The notes: generated by a model from the sequence alone, not told the origin. A stretch of 64,000 nt of DNA from Streptomyces alboniger (GCF_008704395.1 NZ_CP023695.1:2666001-2730000); one strand, 5' to 3'; shown: positions 8,882 to 17,077, numbered from the stretch's first letter. Program-made: numbers and translations.

Positions 8882-9835
8882 CTACTGCTCGTCGCCGTCG
8901 GCGGCGCCGTCGACCGGCGGCTTTCCTGACGGGGTGGCCGTGACGGTCACCGTCGGGGTCGGCTTGGGCTTCTCGGGCTTGGGCGGCAGGACCGTGTCGC
9001 GCGGGTCCTTGCGGGGCGCCTCGACGACGACGCCGACGATGTCGAGCTTGGTGAACCCGACGTACGGCTTCACGTAGACGTTGCGGGTGAGGTCGCCGCC
9101 CGAGGGGTCGACGCGGACGACCTCGCCGACGGGTACGCCCGGCACGAACGGCTTGTCCTTCTGCGAACCGAAGGTGACGAGGCGGTCACCCTTCTTGACC
9201 TTGGCCTTGCCGTTGAGCAGCTGGACGGAGAGCGGGCGGTCGCCCTGGCCGGTGGCGAAGCCCAGCTCGTCGGTCTTCTCCAGGCGGGTGCCGACGGTGA
9301 AGTCGGGGTCGTTGGCGAGCAGGACGGTCGCGGTGTTCGGGCCGACGGTCGTGACGCGGCCGACCAGGCCGTCGCTGTTCAGGACGGTCATGTCGCGCTT
9401 GAGACCGTCGTTCGCGCCGGCGTCGATGGTGACGGTCCAGGAGAAGCCCTGGGCCGCTCCTATGCCGATGACCTCGGCGCCCTTGATGCCGTACTGTCCC
9501 GCGCCCGCCGTCTTGAGCATGCCGTCGAGCTGGCGTACGCGGCTGCGGTTGCGGTCGTCGCTGCCGAGCTTCGCCTTCAACGCGGCGTTCTGCCGCTCCA
9601 GTTCGGCGATCCGGTCGTGGCGTTCGCCGGAGTCACGGACCGCGCCGATGGCGTTGCCGATCGGGTCCACGGCGGAGGACATCCCCTCCTCGACCGGGCC
9701 GAAGACGGTGGCGGCGGCCTGGCGGGCACCGTCGACCGGCGAGTCCTCACCGCCGCGGATGTCCACCGTGATCAAAGCGAACGCGATGGCGATCAGCAGC
9801 ACCAGGAGCAGCCGGCTCTCTCGTGTGTCCCTCAC
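8882..9835 (-). CDS. mreC: rod shape-determining protein MreC
   Basis: This 317-residue protein has an N-terminal membrane anchor (SRLLLVLLIAIAFALITVDI) and a coiled coil (IAELERQNAALKAKLG). The extracytoplasmic MreC beta-domain follows (VIGIGAAQGFSWTVTIDAG, NSDGLVGRVTTVGPNTATV). The C-terminal 40 residues are a Pro/Thr/Lys-rich extension (PPKPEKPKPTPTVTVTATPS). MreC is a periplasm-side scaffold that binds PBPs in elongation or sporulation-wall complexes. The start is GTG and the gene lies directly upstream of mreD. Confidence 0.92.
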   Translation of the reverse strand: MRDTRESRLLLVLLIAIAFALITVDIRGGEDSPVDGARQAAATVFGPVEEGMSSAVDPIGNAIGAVRDSGERHDRIAELERQNAALKAKLGSDDRNRSRVRQLDGMLKTAGAGQYGIKGAEVIGIGAAQGFSWTVTIDAGANDGLKRDMTVLNSDGLVGRVTTVGPNTATVLLANDPDFTVGTRLEKTDELGFATGQGDRPLSVQLLNGKAKVKKGDRLVTFGSQKDKPFVPGVPVGEVVRVDPSGGDLTRNVYVKPYVGFTKLDIVGVVVEAPRKDPRDTVLPPKPEKPKPTPTVTVTATPSGKPPVDGAADGDEQ

Positions 9836-9997
9836 GTGCGGCGGCGTGCCTTCCTCAATCGGATTCCGTGGAATCTGCGCGTTCCACGAGGTTATGGGGA
9901 ATTCTTCTGCCTTGCCTGAATTCTTCTCTTGCCTCTATATCAACGATCCGCCGCACGAGGTGGCAGGCACTCGTACGGCGGATGTTTTCGCGTCAGG

Positions 9998-11017
9998 TCA
10001 TCTGCGCGGCTGGGCGTCGAGCACCTGCTGCAACGCCTCGAACTCCTCGACACACTTTCCGGAGCCGAGCGCCACGCTGTCCAGCGGGTCCTCGGCGATG
10101 TGGATCGGCATGCCGGTCTCGCGGCGCAGCCGCTCGTCGAGGCCGCGCAGCAGGGCGCCGCCGCCGGTCAGGACGATGCCGCGGTCCATCACGTCGCCGG
10201 ACAGCTCGGGCGGGCACTTGTCGAGGGTGGTCTTGACCGCGTCCACGATCGCGTTGACCGGCTCCTCGATGGCCTTGCGGACCTCGGCGGCGGAGATGAC
10301 GACGGTCTTGGGCAGCCCGGAGACCAGGTCGCGGCCGCGGATCTCGGTGTGCTCGTCGGCGTCCATGTCGTACGCCGAACCGATGGTGATCTTGATCTGC
10401 TCGGCCGTGCGCTCACCGAGGAGGAGGGAGTACTCCTTCTTGATGTGCTGGATGATCGCGTTGTCCAGCTCGTCGCCGGCGACGCGGATCGACTGTGCCG
10501 TGACGATTCCGCCGAGCGAGATGACGGCGACCTCGGTGGTACCGCCGCCGATGTCCACGACCATGTTGCCGGTGGCCTCGTGGACGGGCAGGCCGGAGCC
10601 GATGGCGGCGGCCATGGGCTCCTCGATGATGTGCACCTGGCGCGCGCCGGCCTGCGAGGAGGCCTCGATGACGGCGCGGCGCTCCACTCCGGTGATGCCG
10701 GAGGGCACGCAGACGACGACCCGCGGGCGCGCGAGGTAGCGCCGCTTGTGGATCTTCAGGATGAAGTAGCGGAGCATGCGCTCGGTGATCTCGAAGTCGG
10801 CGATGACGCCGTCCTTCAGCGGGCGCACCGCGACGATGTTGCCGGGCGTGCGTCCGATCATCTTCTTGGCTTCCGCGCCGACCGCGAGGATGCCACCGGT
10901 GTTGGTGTTGATCGCGACGACGGACGGCTCGTTGAGTACGATCCCCCGACCCCTGACGTACACCAGCGTGTTGGCGGTCCCGAGGTCGACAGCCATGTCA
11001 CGGCCGATGAACGACAT
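9998..11017 (-). CDS. mreB: cell-shape actin homologue MreB
   Basis: This is a 339-residue actin-fold ATPase. Phosphate-1 ([12 protein letters not shown]), phosphate-2 ([16 protein letters not shown]) and adenosine ([11 protein letters not shown]) motifs are intact. It polymerises under the membrane and directs wall synthesis. I chose the ATG at 11017 (MSFIGRD), which has GGGGA six to seven bases upstream. The in-frame ATG at 11029 (MGNNMSF) is the main alternative, and any start up to 11116 is less likely. It heads the mreBCD-pbp2-rodA cluster. A second MreB-like gene lies at 13903 in this window. Confidence 0.95.
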   Translation of the reverse strand: MSFIGRDMAVDLGTANTLVYVRGRGIVLNEPSVVAINTNTGGILAVGAEAKKMIGRTPGNIVAVRPLKDGVIADFEITERMLRYFILKIHKRRYLARPRVVVCVPSGITGVERRAVIEASSQAGARQVHIIEEPMAAAIGSGLPVHEATGNMVVDIGGGTTEVAVISLGGIVTAQSIRVAGDELDNAIIQHIKKEYSLLLGERTAEQIKITIGSAYDMDADEHTEIRGRDLVSGLPKTVVISAAEVRKAIEEPVNAIVDAVKTTLDKCPPELSGDVMDRGIVLTGGGALLRGLDERLRRETGMPIHIAEDPLDSVALGSGKCVEEFEALQQVLDAQPRR

Positions 11018-11200
11018 GTTGTTCCCCATGAGGATGCGTCTGGCCTTCCCTATTGGAGCTTGTGATGGCTTTTTAGGTAGGCGAGGTGGGTGCTGAGTGG
11101 CAGTGGAGGCTTCCATCGTAGTCTCGGCCGCGCGAAGACGGCGCGAGGGTCTTCGCCATTGTCAGCAGATGATGTGCCGCCCCGCTCTTGGAGACGTGCC

Positions 11201-11224
11201 ATCGGGGGCACGCGTTCCCCCGAT
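11201..11224 (-). terminator. hairpin in ndk-mreB gap
   Basis: Perfect 8-bp inverted repeat ATCGGGGG / CCCCCGAT with an 8-base loop. It follows the 11243-11268 hairpin in the direction of transcription. It could be a second terminator or a leader structure of mreB. There is no U-tract. Confidence 0.4.
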
Positions 11225-11242
11225 TGGGGCGCACATGCCAGA

Positions 11243-11268
11243 GGACGGCCGAATCTCTCCGGCCGTCC
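11243..11268 (-). terminator. hairpin terminator after ndk
   Basis: A perfect 9-bp stem GGACGGCCG / CGGCCGTCC with an 8-base loop lies about 75 bases past the ndk stop on the minus strand. It is a U-tract-less hairpin, as is common in Streptomyces. Confidence 0.55.
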
Positions 11269-11340
11269 GGGGCGGGTCGGCATCCCACTGACGTGTCGTC
11301 AGCGAGTCGCGCGAGAGGCGATGCGCCAGGGCCCGGGAAG

Positions 11341-11754
11341 TTACGCCAGACCCGGGAAGAAGATCTTCAGCTCGCGCTCGGCGGACTCCTCGGAGTCCGA
11401 GGCGTGGATCAGGTTCTCCCGGACGATCACGCCGAAGTCGCCGCGGATGGAGCCGGGCGCGGCGGCGATCGGGTCGGTCGGGCCCGCCAGCGCGCGCACG
11501 CCCTCGATGACGCGCTCACCCTCGACGACCAGGGCGACGACGGGGCCGGAGGCCATGAAGCCCATCAGCGGCTCGTAGAACGGCTTGCCCTTGTGCTCGC
11601 CGTAGTGCTGCTCCAGGGTCTCCTGGTCCAGCGAACGCAGCTCCAGCGCGGAGATCGTCCAGCCCGCCTTGCGCTCGATCCGGCCGATGATCTCCCCGAT
11701 CAGGCCACGACGTACGGCGTCGGGCTTCAGCAGGACGAGGGTGCGCTGGCTCAT
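11341..11754 (-). CDS. ndk: nucleoside diphosphate kinase
   Basis: This 137-residue protein is a full-length NDK. The N-terminus RTLVLLKPDAVRRGLIGEII and the C-terminal active-site region (ENLIHASDSEESAERELKIFF, with the phosphorylated His in the NLIHASDS motif) are canonical. It transfers the gamma-phosphate among NTPs and dNTPs. I chose ATG 11754 (MSQRTL), with GGAG seven bases upstream. An in-frame ATG at 11766 is possible but lacks a site. Confidence 0.97.
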   Translation of the reverse strand: MSQRTLVLLKPDAVRRGLIGEIIGRIERKAGWTISALELRSLDQETLEQHYGEHKGKPFYEPLMGFMASGPVVALVVEGERVIEGVRALAGPTDPIAAAPGSIRGDFGVIVRENLIHASDSEESAERELKIFFPGLA

Positions 11755-11830
11755 GTGCGGCTCCAAGGTGTTCTTACGATTCTTCGATCTTTGCGATCGC
11801 CGGGATTGGGCCGCACGATACCGGGGGTGG

Positions 11831-12196
11831 CTACGCGGTGTTACCTCCGGCCTCCGCCTGCTCCTCGGCCATCGCCGCGAACCGTGCCTTCGCCAAGTCG
11901 ATCTGCCGCCCGAAATGGACCGAGGCCCACCACAGGGCGGCGAAGACCGCGCCCATGAAGAACATCACCGGCACGACGAAGCCGCTCGCGATCAGCGCGA
12001 TCTGGAGGGCCCAGCCCAGCTGCACCCCGCCGGGCCGCGTGATCACACCGCACAGCAGCACGCTCAGCAGCATCGCGACGCCGCAGACCGTCCAGACCGT
12101 GCTCATCGAGAGGTCGGGGTCCTTCATGGCGACCAGACCGGCGAAGCCGATGACGAAGAACTCGCCGATCAGTGTCGAAGCGCAGAGCGTACGCAC
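11831..12196 (-). CDS. DUF4233 domain-containing small membrane protein
   Basis: This 121-residue protein has four hydrophobic segments (GEFFVIGFAGLVAM, TVWTVCGVAMLLSVLLCGVI, LGWALQIALIASGFVVPVMFF, GAVFAALWWASVHFG) and a charged C-terminal tail. Small DUF4233 proteins sit directly after folC in actinobacteria. The function is unknown. The GTG start is six bases past the folC stop, with GGGAGGGG in the end of folC serving as ribosome site, so the two are probably translated from one mRNA. Confidence 0.85.
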   Translation of the reverse strand: MRTLCASTLIGEFFVIGFAGLVAMKDPDLSMSTVWTVCGVAMLLSVLLCGVITRPGGVQLGWALQIALIASGFVVPVMFFMGAVFAALWWASVHFGRQIDLAKARFAAMAEEQAEAGGNTA

Positions 12197-12201
12197 AGGA
12201 G

Positions 12202-13725
12202 TCAGCCCCTCCCCAGGAGCAGCCGGGCCTCGCCGACCGTGATGACGGAACCGGTGACCAGGACGCCGCCGCCCGCGAACTCGCCCTCTTCCTCGGCGAG
12301 GGTGATCGCGGCCTCCAGCGCGTCGGGCAGACGCGGCTCGACCTGGACGCGGTCGTCGCCGAAGACCTCGACGGCGATCGCGGCCAGCTCGTCGGCGTCC
12401 ATCGCGCGGTGGCTGGTGTTCTGCGTGATGACGACCTCGGCGAAGATCGGTTCGAAGGCCTCAAGGAGGCCCCGCATGTCCTTGCCGTCGCTCGCGCCGA
12501 CCACGCCGACGAGATTGCTGAAGTCGAAGACCTCGCTGATGGCGGCGGCGGTGGCGCGGGCGCCCGCGGGGTTGTGCGCGGCGTCCAGGACGACGGTGGG
12601 CGAGCGGCGTACGACCTCCAGGCGGCCCGGCGAGGAGACCGTGGCGAACGCCTTGCGGATGGTGTCGATGTCCAGCGGGCGGGCGTGCTGCGAGCCGATG
12701 CCGAAGAACGCCTCGACGGCGGCGAGCGCCACCGCGGCGTTGTGCGCCTGGTGCTCGCCGTGCAGGGGCAGGAAGACTTCCTCGTACTCCCCACCCAGGC
12801 CGCGGAGCGTCAGGAGCTGGCCGCCGACCGCGACCCGGCGGGCGACGACGCCGAACTCCAGGCCCTCGCGGGCGACCGTGGCGTCGACCTCGACGGCCTT
12901 CTTCAGGAGCACCTGGGCCGCGTCCACCGGCTGCTGGGCCATGATCACCGTGGCGTCCGGCTTGATGATGCCGGCCTTCTCCGCGGCGATCTCTCCGGTG
13001 GTGGAGCCCAGGCGGTCCGTGTGGTCCAGGTCGATGGGGGTGATGACGGCGACGGAGCCGTCGATCACGTTCGTCGCGTCCCAGCTGCCGCCCATGCCGA
13101 CCTCGACGACGGCCACGTCCACGGGGGCGTCCGCGAAGGCCGCGTACGCCATGCCGGTGAGGACCTCGAAGAAGGAGAGCCTGTACTCCTGCTGGGCGTC
13201 GACCATCTCCACGTACGGCTTGATGTCGTTGTACGTCTCCACAAAGCGCTCGGCCTCGATGGGGGCGCCGTCCAGGCTGATCCGCTCGGTGATCGACTGG
13301 ACGTGGGGCGAGGTGTACCGCCCGGTGCGCAGCTCGAAGGCGGAGAACAGGGCCTCGATCATGCGGGCCGTGGACGTCTTGCCGTTCGTCCCCGTGATGT
13401 GGATCGAGGGGTACGCGCGCTGGGGCTCGCCCAGGACGTCCATCAGCGCGGCGATGCGGCTGACGGAGGGCTCCAGCTTCGTCTCGCCCCAGCGGCCCGC
13501 CAGCTCCGTCTCGACCTCGCGCAGCGCCTTGTCCACCTCCGGGTCGGTGGGCCGGGCGGGGATGTCGCCCTGCGGCGGGCCCGCCAGGGTGCGCAGGGTG
13601 CGGCTGCCCGCCTCGATGACGGCGAGGTCGGGGTCCCTGTCGGTCTCGGCGCCGACGATCTCCTCGAAGGCCTCGTCGTCGGCGGGGCGGTCGGCGTGCT
13701 CGTCGTTCGGGGGGAGGTCACTCAC
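12202..13725 (-). CDS. folC: bifunctional dihydrofolate/folylpolyglutamate synthase
   Basis: This is a 507-residue Mur-ligase-fold enzyme. The P-loop ITGTNGKTSTARMI, the SPHVQSITERIS motif, the central VEVGMGGSWDATNVI and HTDRLGSTTGEIAAEKAGII blocks, and the C-terminal VVLDAAHNPAGA are all present. It adds glutamate to dihydropteroate and folates. An acidic extension of about 60 residues precedes the catalytic domain. The start is the GTG at 13725 (MSDLPP), with GGGGGAGG inside the early coding region on the opposite strand but no clear site upstream. It is divergent from the MreB-like gene across a 177-base gap full of 22-bp repeats. Confidence 0.94.
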   Translation of the reverse strand: MSDLPPNDEHADRPADDEAFEEIVGAETDRDPDLAVIEAGSRTLRTLAGPPQGDIPARPTDPEVDKALREVETELAGRWGETKLEPSVSRIAALMDVLGEPQRAYPSIHITGTNGKTSTARMIEALFSAFELRTGRYTSPHVQSITERISLDGAPIEAERFVETYNDIKPYVEMVDAQQEYRLSFFEVLTGMAYAAFADAPVDVAVVEVGMGGSWDATNVIDGSVAVITPIDLDHTDRLGSTTGEIAAEKAGIIKPDATVIMAQQPVDAAQVLLKKAVEVDATVAREGLEFGVVARRVAVGGQLLTLRGLGGEYEEVFLPLHGEHQAHNAAVALAAVEAFFGIGSQHARPLDIDTIRKAFATVSSPGRLEVVRRSPTVVLDAAHNPAGARATAAAISEVFDFSNLVGVVGASDGKDMRGLLEAFEPIFAEVVITQNTSHRAMDADELAAIAVEVFGDDRVQVEPRLPDALEAAITLAEEEGEFAGGGVLVTGSVITVGEARLLLGRG

Positions 13726-13760
13726 GTACGCCAGTCTACGGAGCGCCACCGACACTCGGC

Positions 13761-13870
13761 GTCCGGACCTGTCGGCCGGGCCGTCGGGACCTGCCGGCCG
13801 GGCCGTCGGGACCTGCCGGCCGGGCCGTCGGGACTTTCGGCCCGTCCGATTCGGGACTTTGGTCCCTCCG
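13761..13870. promoter_or_regulatory. five 22-bp tandem units with DosR/DevR-like boxes
   Basis: Five consecutive units of 22 bases start at 13761, 13783, 13805, 13827 and 13849. Units 2 and 3 are identical. Unit 4 contains GGGACTTTCGGCCC (13830-13843) and unit 5 contains GGGACTTTGGTCCC (13853-13866). The latter matches 13 of 14 positions of the DosR core GGGACTWWAGTCCC and is preceded by the consensus TTC. Units 1-3 keep the half-site (G)GGAC at the same phase. The block ends 33 bases before the ATG of the MreB-like gene and about 35 bases beyond the folC start. The site call is an inference from the known mycobacterial consensus. Confidence 0.65.
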
Positions 13871-13902
13871 CTCGCCGGGGCCGCCCGGCAAACTTGGCGA
13901 TC

Positions 13903-14919
13903 ATGGACATAGGTATCGACCTCGGCACTGCCAACACCCTCCTCTACGTGCGCGGCAAGGGGATCGTGCTCAACGAGCCGTCCGTGGTCGCCGTGCGGGC
14001 CGACAGGGGAGGCAAGGGCGGGGTGCTCGCCGTCGGGACGGAGGCCAAGGAGACGATCGGGCGCACCCCCGGGTCCATCACCGCGATCCGCCCGCTGCGC
14101 GACGGAGTGATCAGCGACTACGAAGCCGCCGAGGAGATGATCCGGCACTTCGTGCGCAAGGCCGTGCCCGGCAGGCGGCCCCGCATCCGCATGGTCGTGT
14201 GCGTGCCGAGCGGGGTCACCCCCGTCGAACGGCGGGCCATCGTCCACGCCTCGCAGCGGGCCGGGGCGCGCGCCGTCCATCTCGTGGAGGAGCCGATGGC
14301 CGCCGCGATCGGGGCTGGACTGCCGGTCGGCGAGCCGCGCGGGTCGATGGTCGTCGACATCGGGGGCGGCACGAGCGAGGTCGCCGTCATCTCGCTGGGC
14401 GGGATCGTCACGGCGCAGTCGCTCCGGGTGGGCGGCGACCGGCTCGACGCGGCGATCACCGACTTCGTCCGCAAGGAGCACTCGCTCCTCGTGGGTGAGC
14501 GCACCGCCGAGGACATCAAGGTCGCGATCGGCTCCGCCTGGCCCGTGCCGGGGCGTGAGGACTTCGAGGACCGGACGTTCACCGTGCGGGGCCGGGAGAA
14601 GGTGGCCGGGCTGCCGAAGACCGTGGACCTGACGGTGCGGGAGGTGCGGGGAGCTCTCGACGAGCCCGTCGAGCACATCATCGCGGCGGTGAAGACGACA
14701 CTGGAGGAGTGCCCGCCGGAACTGTCCGGCGACATCATGGAGCACGGCATCGTCCTGACGGGCGGCGGCGCGCTGCTCCCCGGCCTCGACCTGCGGATCG
14801 CCTCCGCCACCGGCATCCCGGTCTTCGTCGCCGAGAATCCGCTGGACAGCGTGGCGCTGGGGTGCGGCAAGTGCGTGGAGGACTTCGACGGCTTGGAGAG
14901 GGTGATGTCGGCGGCGTAG
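13903..14919 (+). CDS. second MreB/Mbl-like actin homologue
   Basis: This 338-residue protein is strongly similar to the MreB encoded at 9998-11017. It has complete nucleotide motifs: [28 protein letters not shown] and [11 protein letters not shown]. It lacks the SFIGRD extension at the N-terminus and has an insertion after VVAVRADRGGKGG. It is a plausible Mbl-type filament protein. There is no clear Shine-Dalgarno before the ATG, so it may be leaderless or start elsewhere. It stands alone on the plus strand, convergent with a histidine kinase, and is preceded by five 22-bp repeats containing DosR-like boxes. That implies conditional expression, unlike the wall-elongation operon. Confidence 0.88.
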   Translation: MDIGIDLGTANTLLYVRGKGIVLNEPSVVAVRADRGGKGGVLAVGTEAKETIGRTPGSITAIRPLRDGVISDYEAAEEMIRHFVRKAVPGRRPRIRMVVCVPSGVTPVERRAIVHASQRAGARAVHLVEEPMAAAIGAGLPVGEPRGSMVVDIGGGTSEVAVISLGGIVTAQSLRVGGDRLDAAITDFVRKEHSLLVGERTAEDIKVAIGSAWPVPGREDFEDRTFTVRGREKVAGLPKTVDLTVREVRGALDEPVEHIIAAVKTTLEECPPELSGDIMEHGIVLTGGGALLPGLDLRIASATGIPVFVAENPLDSVALGCGKCVEDFDGLERVMSAA

Positions 14920-15013
14920 CGGGTGACGCCCGGGTGGGTCTCTGTCCCTTCGGGACGGGTGAGTTCGGGGTGACGGGTGGGTGGGTGGGAAAGGTTCTTG
15001 CGGCCCCGGAGGC

Positions 15014-16186
15014 TCAGGCCAGCTCCCCCGCGGGCAGGCACGCAGTCACCTCGTACGCCCCGCCCACCGGCCCCGCCGAAAACTCACCGCCCACGGCGAG
15101 CACCCGCTCCGCCATCCCCGCCGTCCCGCTCCCCGAGGAAACCGGCGCCGACTTGGGCGCCGCGGCCGGCAGCGCGTTGCGGACGGCGATGCCGAGGCGG
15201 CCGTCCACCACGTCCACCCGGACGGTGACCCGCTCCCCCGGAGCGTGCTTCGCCGCGTTCGTCAGGCACTCCTGGACCACCCGGTGCACGGCCGCCTGCC
15301 GCAGCGGCGAGAGCCGGTGGGCCGCGGGGGCCACCAGCAGCTCCACGGGGCTGCCCGCGCGCCCGCTACGCTCGGCGAGTTCGGGAAGGGCGTCGAGACC
15401 GGGCGTGGGCGCCCCATCGAGACCCCGCTGCACGATGATCTCGTTCAGCATTTGATGCGCACTGCGCGCCGTCTCGGAAAGCTCCTCGAACCCCTCCTCG
15501 AAGGGCCCACCGGAGGCCCGGCGCGCCAGCACCTGGGAGCGCACGCTCAGCAGCGTCAGCTCGCGCCCGACGAAGTCGTGCACGTCCCGCGCGATGCGGG
15601 CCCGCTCCTGCTGCACGGCGTGCAGCATGTCCGTCTCCGCGCGCTGCGCCTCCAGCGCGTGGACCAGGTCCTGCCGGTTCGCGGCGACACCGACCCCCGC
15701 CGCGAGCACACCGACCGGCACGATGAGGCTCAGGAACTCGCTGAGCGTCTCGCCCCGGTGCGGCGGCCAGCCGGGCAGCAGGAACATCACGTAGGCGAAC
15801 GCGACGTACCCGATGACGCCGAGCGTCCCGGCCCGACGCCCGCGGTAGCGGCCGAGGGAGTACAGCGCGAACTGCGCCAGCGTCAGCTCGTGCAGCCAGC
15901 CCAGCAGGCACAGCGCGACGGCGTACGGAAGCCAGGGCGCCGCGCGGCGCAGCAGCAGGGACGCCGCGCCCGCCGTCAGGACGAGCGCGGCCGTCGGACC
16001 GGTGAGGGAGTTGTCCGCCGCGGCGAGGCCCGGCACGTCCAGGCTCATCAGCGCCAGCGCGCTCAGCACGGTGAGCAGGTCCAGGGTCCCGGTCGCCTTG
16101 CCCCAGCGCTCGGCGAGGCGACGGCCGATGGCCGCCGCCTGGCGTATCGCCTGGGCGGCGGGGCGGGCGTGCATGCCCTCCATCAT
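15014..16186 (-). CDS. NarL-type sensor histidine kinase (orphan)
   Basis: This protein of about 390 residues has five or six N-terminal membrane helices (residues about 30-175). A HisKA_3 dimerisation/phosphoacceptor helix follows (ERARIARDVHDFVG, His near residue 203), then a HATPase_c domain with N-box (QECLTNAAKHAPG) and G-box (GTAGMAERVLAVGG). No extracellular sensing loop is large enough to name a ligand. No response regulator lies beside it, so its partner is elsewhere. The start is uncertain: ATGs at 16186, 16183 and 16174 and an upstream frame to 16255 are possible. Two DosR-like boxes lie immediately upstream. Confidence 0.85.
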   Translation of the reverse strand: MMEGMHARPAAQAIRQAAAIGRRLAERWGKATGTLDLLTVLSALALMSLDVPGLAAADNSLTGPTAALVLTAGAASLLLRRAAPWLPYAVALCLLGWLHELTLAQFALYSLGRYRGRRAGTLGVIGYVAFAYVMFLLPGWPPHRGETLSEFLSLIVPVGVLAAGVGVAANRQDLVHALEAQRAETDMLHAVQQERARIARDVHDFVGRELTLLSVRSQVLARRASGGPFEEGFEELSETARSAHQMLNEIIVQRGLDGAPTPGLDALPELAERSGRAGSPVELLVAPAAHRLSPLRQAAVHRVVQECLTNAAKHAPGERVTVRVDVVDGRLGIAVRNALPAAAPKSAPVSSGSGTAGMAERVLAVGGEFSAGPVGGAYEVTACLPAGELA

Positions 16187-16189
16187 CCA

Positions 16190-16224
16190 AGGTCTTTCGG
16201 CCCGATTCATCGGACTTATGGCCC
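16190..16224. promoter_or_regulatory. pair of weaker DosR-like boxes
   Basis: AGGTCTTTCGGCCC at 16190-16203 and CGGACTTATGGCCC at 16211-16224 are spaced 21 bases apart, start to start. They match 10 and 11 of 14 positions of the DosR core. They share the half-site TTTCGGCCC with unit 4 of the 13761 block. They lie between the kinase start and the divergent membrane-protein gene, about 85 bases upstream of the latter's ATG. That suits activation of rightward transcription. Confidence 0.45.
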
Positions 16225-16309
16225 TGATTTGGTGATTTGCGGCACTGACTCGCACGGCCTCGCGGCGCGGCTGACGGGCCCCGGCTGGTACCGGGGGTCA
16301 GATCTGACC

Positions 16310-16966
16310 ATGTGGTATGCCCAGAATTCCGCCCGGCGGACCCATCAGCTCGCCGGTGACGCCGGGGTCCTGCTGTGGACCGCGCTGTGGGCCACCGCCG
16401 CCGTCATCGCGTACCGGCTGGCGTGTCTGCTCGCCCTCCCCCGCGCCCTCCAGGAGCACAGGGCACCGCTGCCCCTGGTCGGCGGGCGCGTCGACACGGC
16501 CCTTCGCCGCGTGGCGGACGCCGTCGACGCCATGGACCCGGTGGCCGTGCGCACCGCCGTCGCCGTGGGCGCCCTCGCCCTGTTCGTCGTACCCGTGGGC
16601 CTGGTGCTCGTGGTCTGGCTGCCGCGCCGGCTCCGCTGGATCCGCCAGGCGGGGGCGGCGCGGGACCTCGCCGCCTCGGACGACGGCCGTGACCTGCTGG
16701 CCCTGCGCTCGCTGCTCAGGCCCCTGGAAGAGGTGGCCGTCACCGCCTCGGAGATCCCGGGCGCGACGCCGGGCAGCCTCGCCTGGGGCTGGCGGCACGG
16801 CGATCCGGAGATCCTGGACGCCCTGGCGGGCGCGGAGCTGGAGCGGCTCGGCCTTGAGCCACCGGCCCCGCGCGAGGGCCCGGCCGAGGTCTTCGAGCCG
16901 GTCGACCTCATCGCGCCCGCGGGCCCGGCCGACGAGCGGGCCGCGGACCGCCACGCCATCGGCTGA
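16310..16966 (+). CDS. hypothetical two-pass membrane protein
   Basis: This 218-residue protein has two hydrophobic segments: GVLLWTALWATAAVIAYRLACLLALP near the N-terminus and TAVAVGALALFVVPVGLVLVVWLP in the middle. A charged cytoplasmic-looking domain follows (LLALRSLLRPLEEVAV, WGWRHGDPEILDALAGAELERLG). I do not recognise a named family. The ATG at 16310 has only a distant GGGGG upstream. It is divergent from the orphan kinase and convergent with valS. The shared intergenic DosR-like boxes suggest common control with the kinase or the MreB-like gene. Confidence 0.7.
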   Translation: MWYAQNSARRTHQLAGDAGVLLWTALWATAAVIAYRLACLLALPRALQEHRAPLPLVGGRVDTALRRVADAVDAMDPVAVRTAVAVGALALFVVPVGLVLVVWLPRRLRWIRQAGAARDLAASDDGRDLLALRSLLRPLEEVAVTASEIPGATPGSLAWGWRHGDPEILDALAGAELERLGLEPPAPREGPAEVFEPVDLIAPAGPADERAADRHAIG

Positions 16967-17016
16967 TCACGCCATCGGCTGATCACGCCGTCGGCTGACC
17001 TCGTCATCGGCTGACC
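16953..17016. repeat. four 16-bp tandem repeats at the end of the membrane-protein gene
   Basis: Units begin at 16953, 16969, 16985 and 17001. The first two are identical (ACGCCATCGGCTGATC) and the others differ at one or a few positions. The stop codon of the 16310-16966 gene lies in the first unit. Because 16 is not a multiple of three, copy-number change would not alter the protein. Confidence 0.8.
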
Positions 17017-17024
17017 TCGAACGA

Positions 17025-17065
17025 CGAAGGCTCCCGGGTCCGCCTGCCGGTCCCGGGAGCCTTCG
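17025..17065. terminator. bidirectional terminator, membrane protein / valS
   Basis: Perfect 14-bp inverted repeat (CGAAGGCTCCCGGG and its complement) around a 13-base loop, placed between two convergent genes. Confidence 0.8.
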
Positions 17066-17077
17066 CTGACGACGTGC

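Larger units (their letters stand above)
11018..11340. other. ndk-mreB intergenic region (no gene)
   Basis: This gap of about 320 bases holds no convincing gene. It contains two GC-rich hairpins downstream of ndk (listed separately). The rest is presumably the mreB promoter and leader. A possible -10 on the minus strand, TACGAT near 11110, lies about 90 bases upstream of the MreB start, but I cannot pair it with a good -35. Confidence 0.5.

Noticed and set aside
13761..13870. The 22-bp repeats as a CRISPR array
   Set aside because: Units are directly adjacent with no spacers and no cas genes are in the window; phased operator half-sites explain them better.
15014..16186. The orphan kinase as the DosS/DevS sensor for the nearby boxes
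   Set aside because: Its N-terminus is a bundle of membrane helices without GAF/heme-binding domains, so it is not a DosS-type sensor; any link to the boxes would be as a target.
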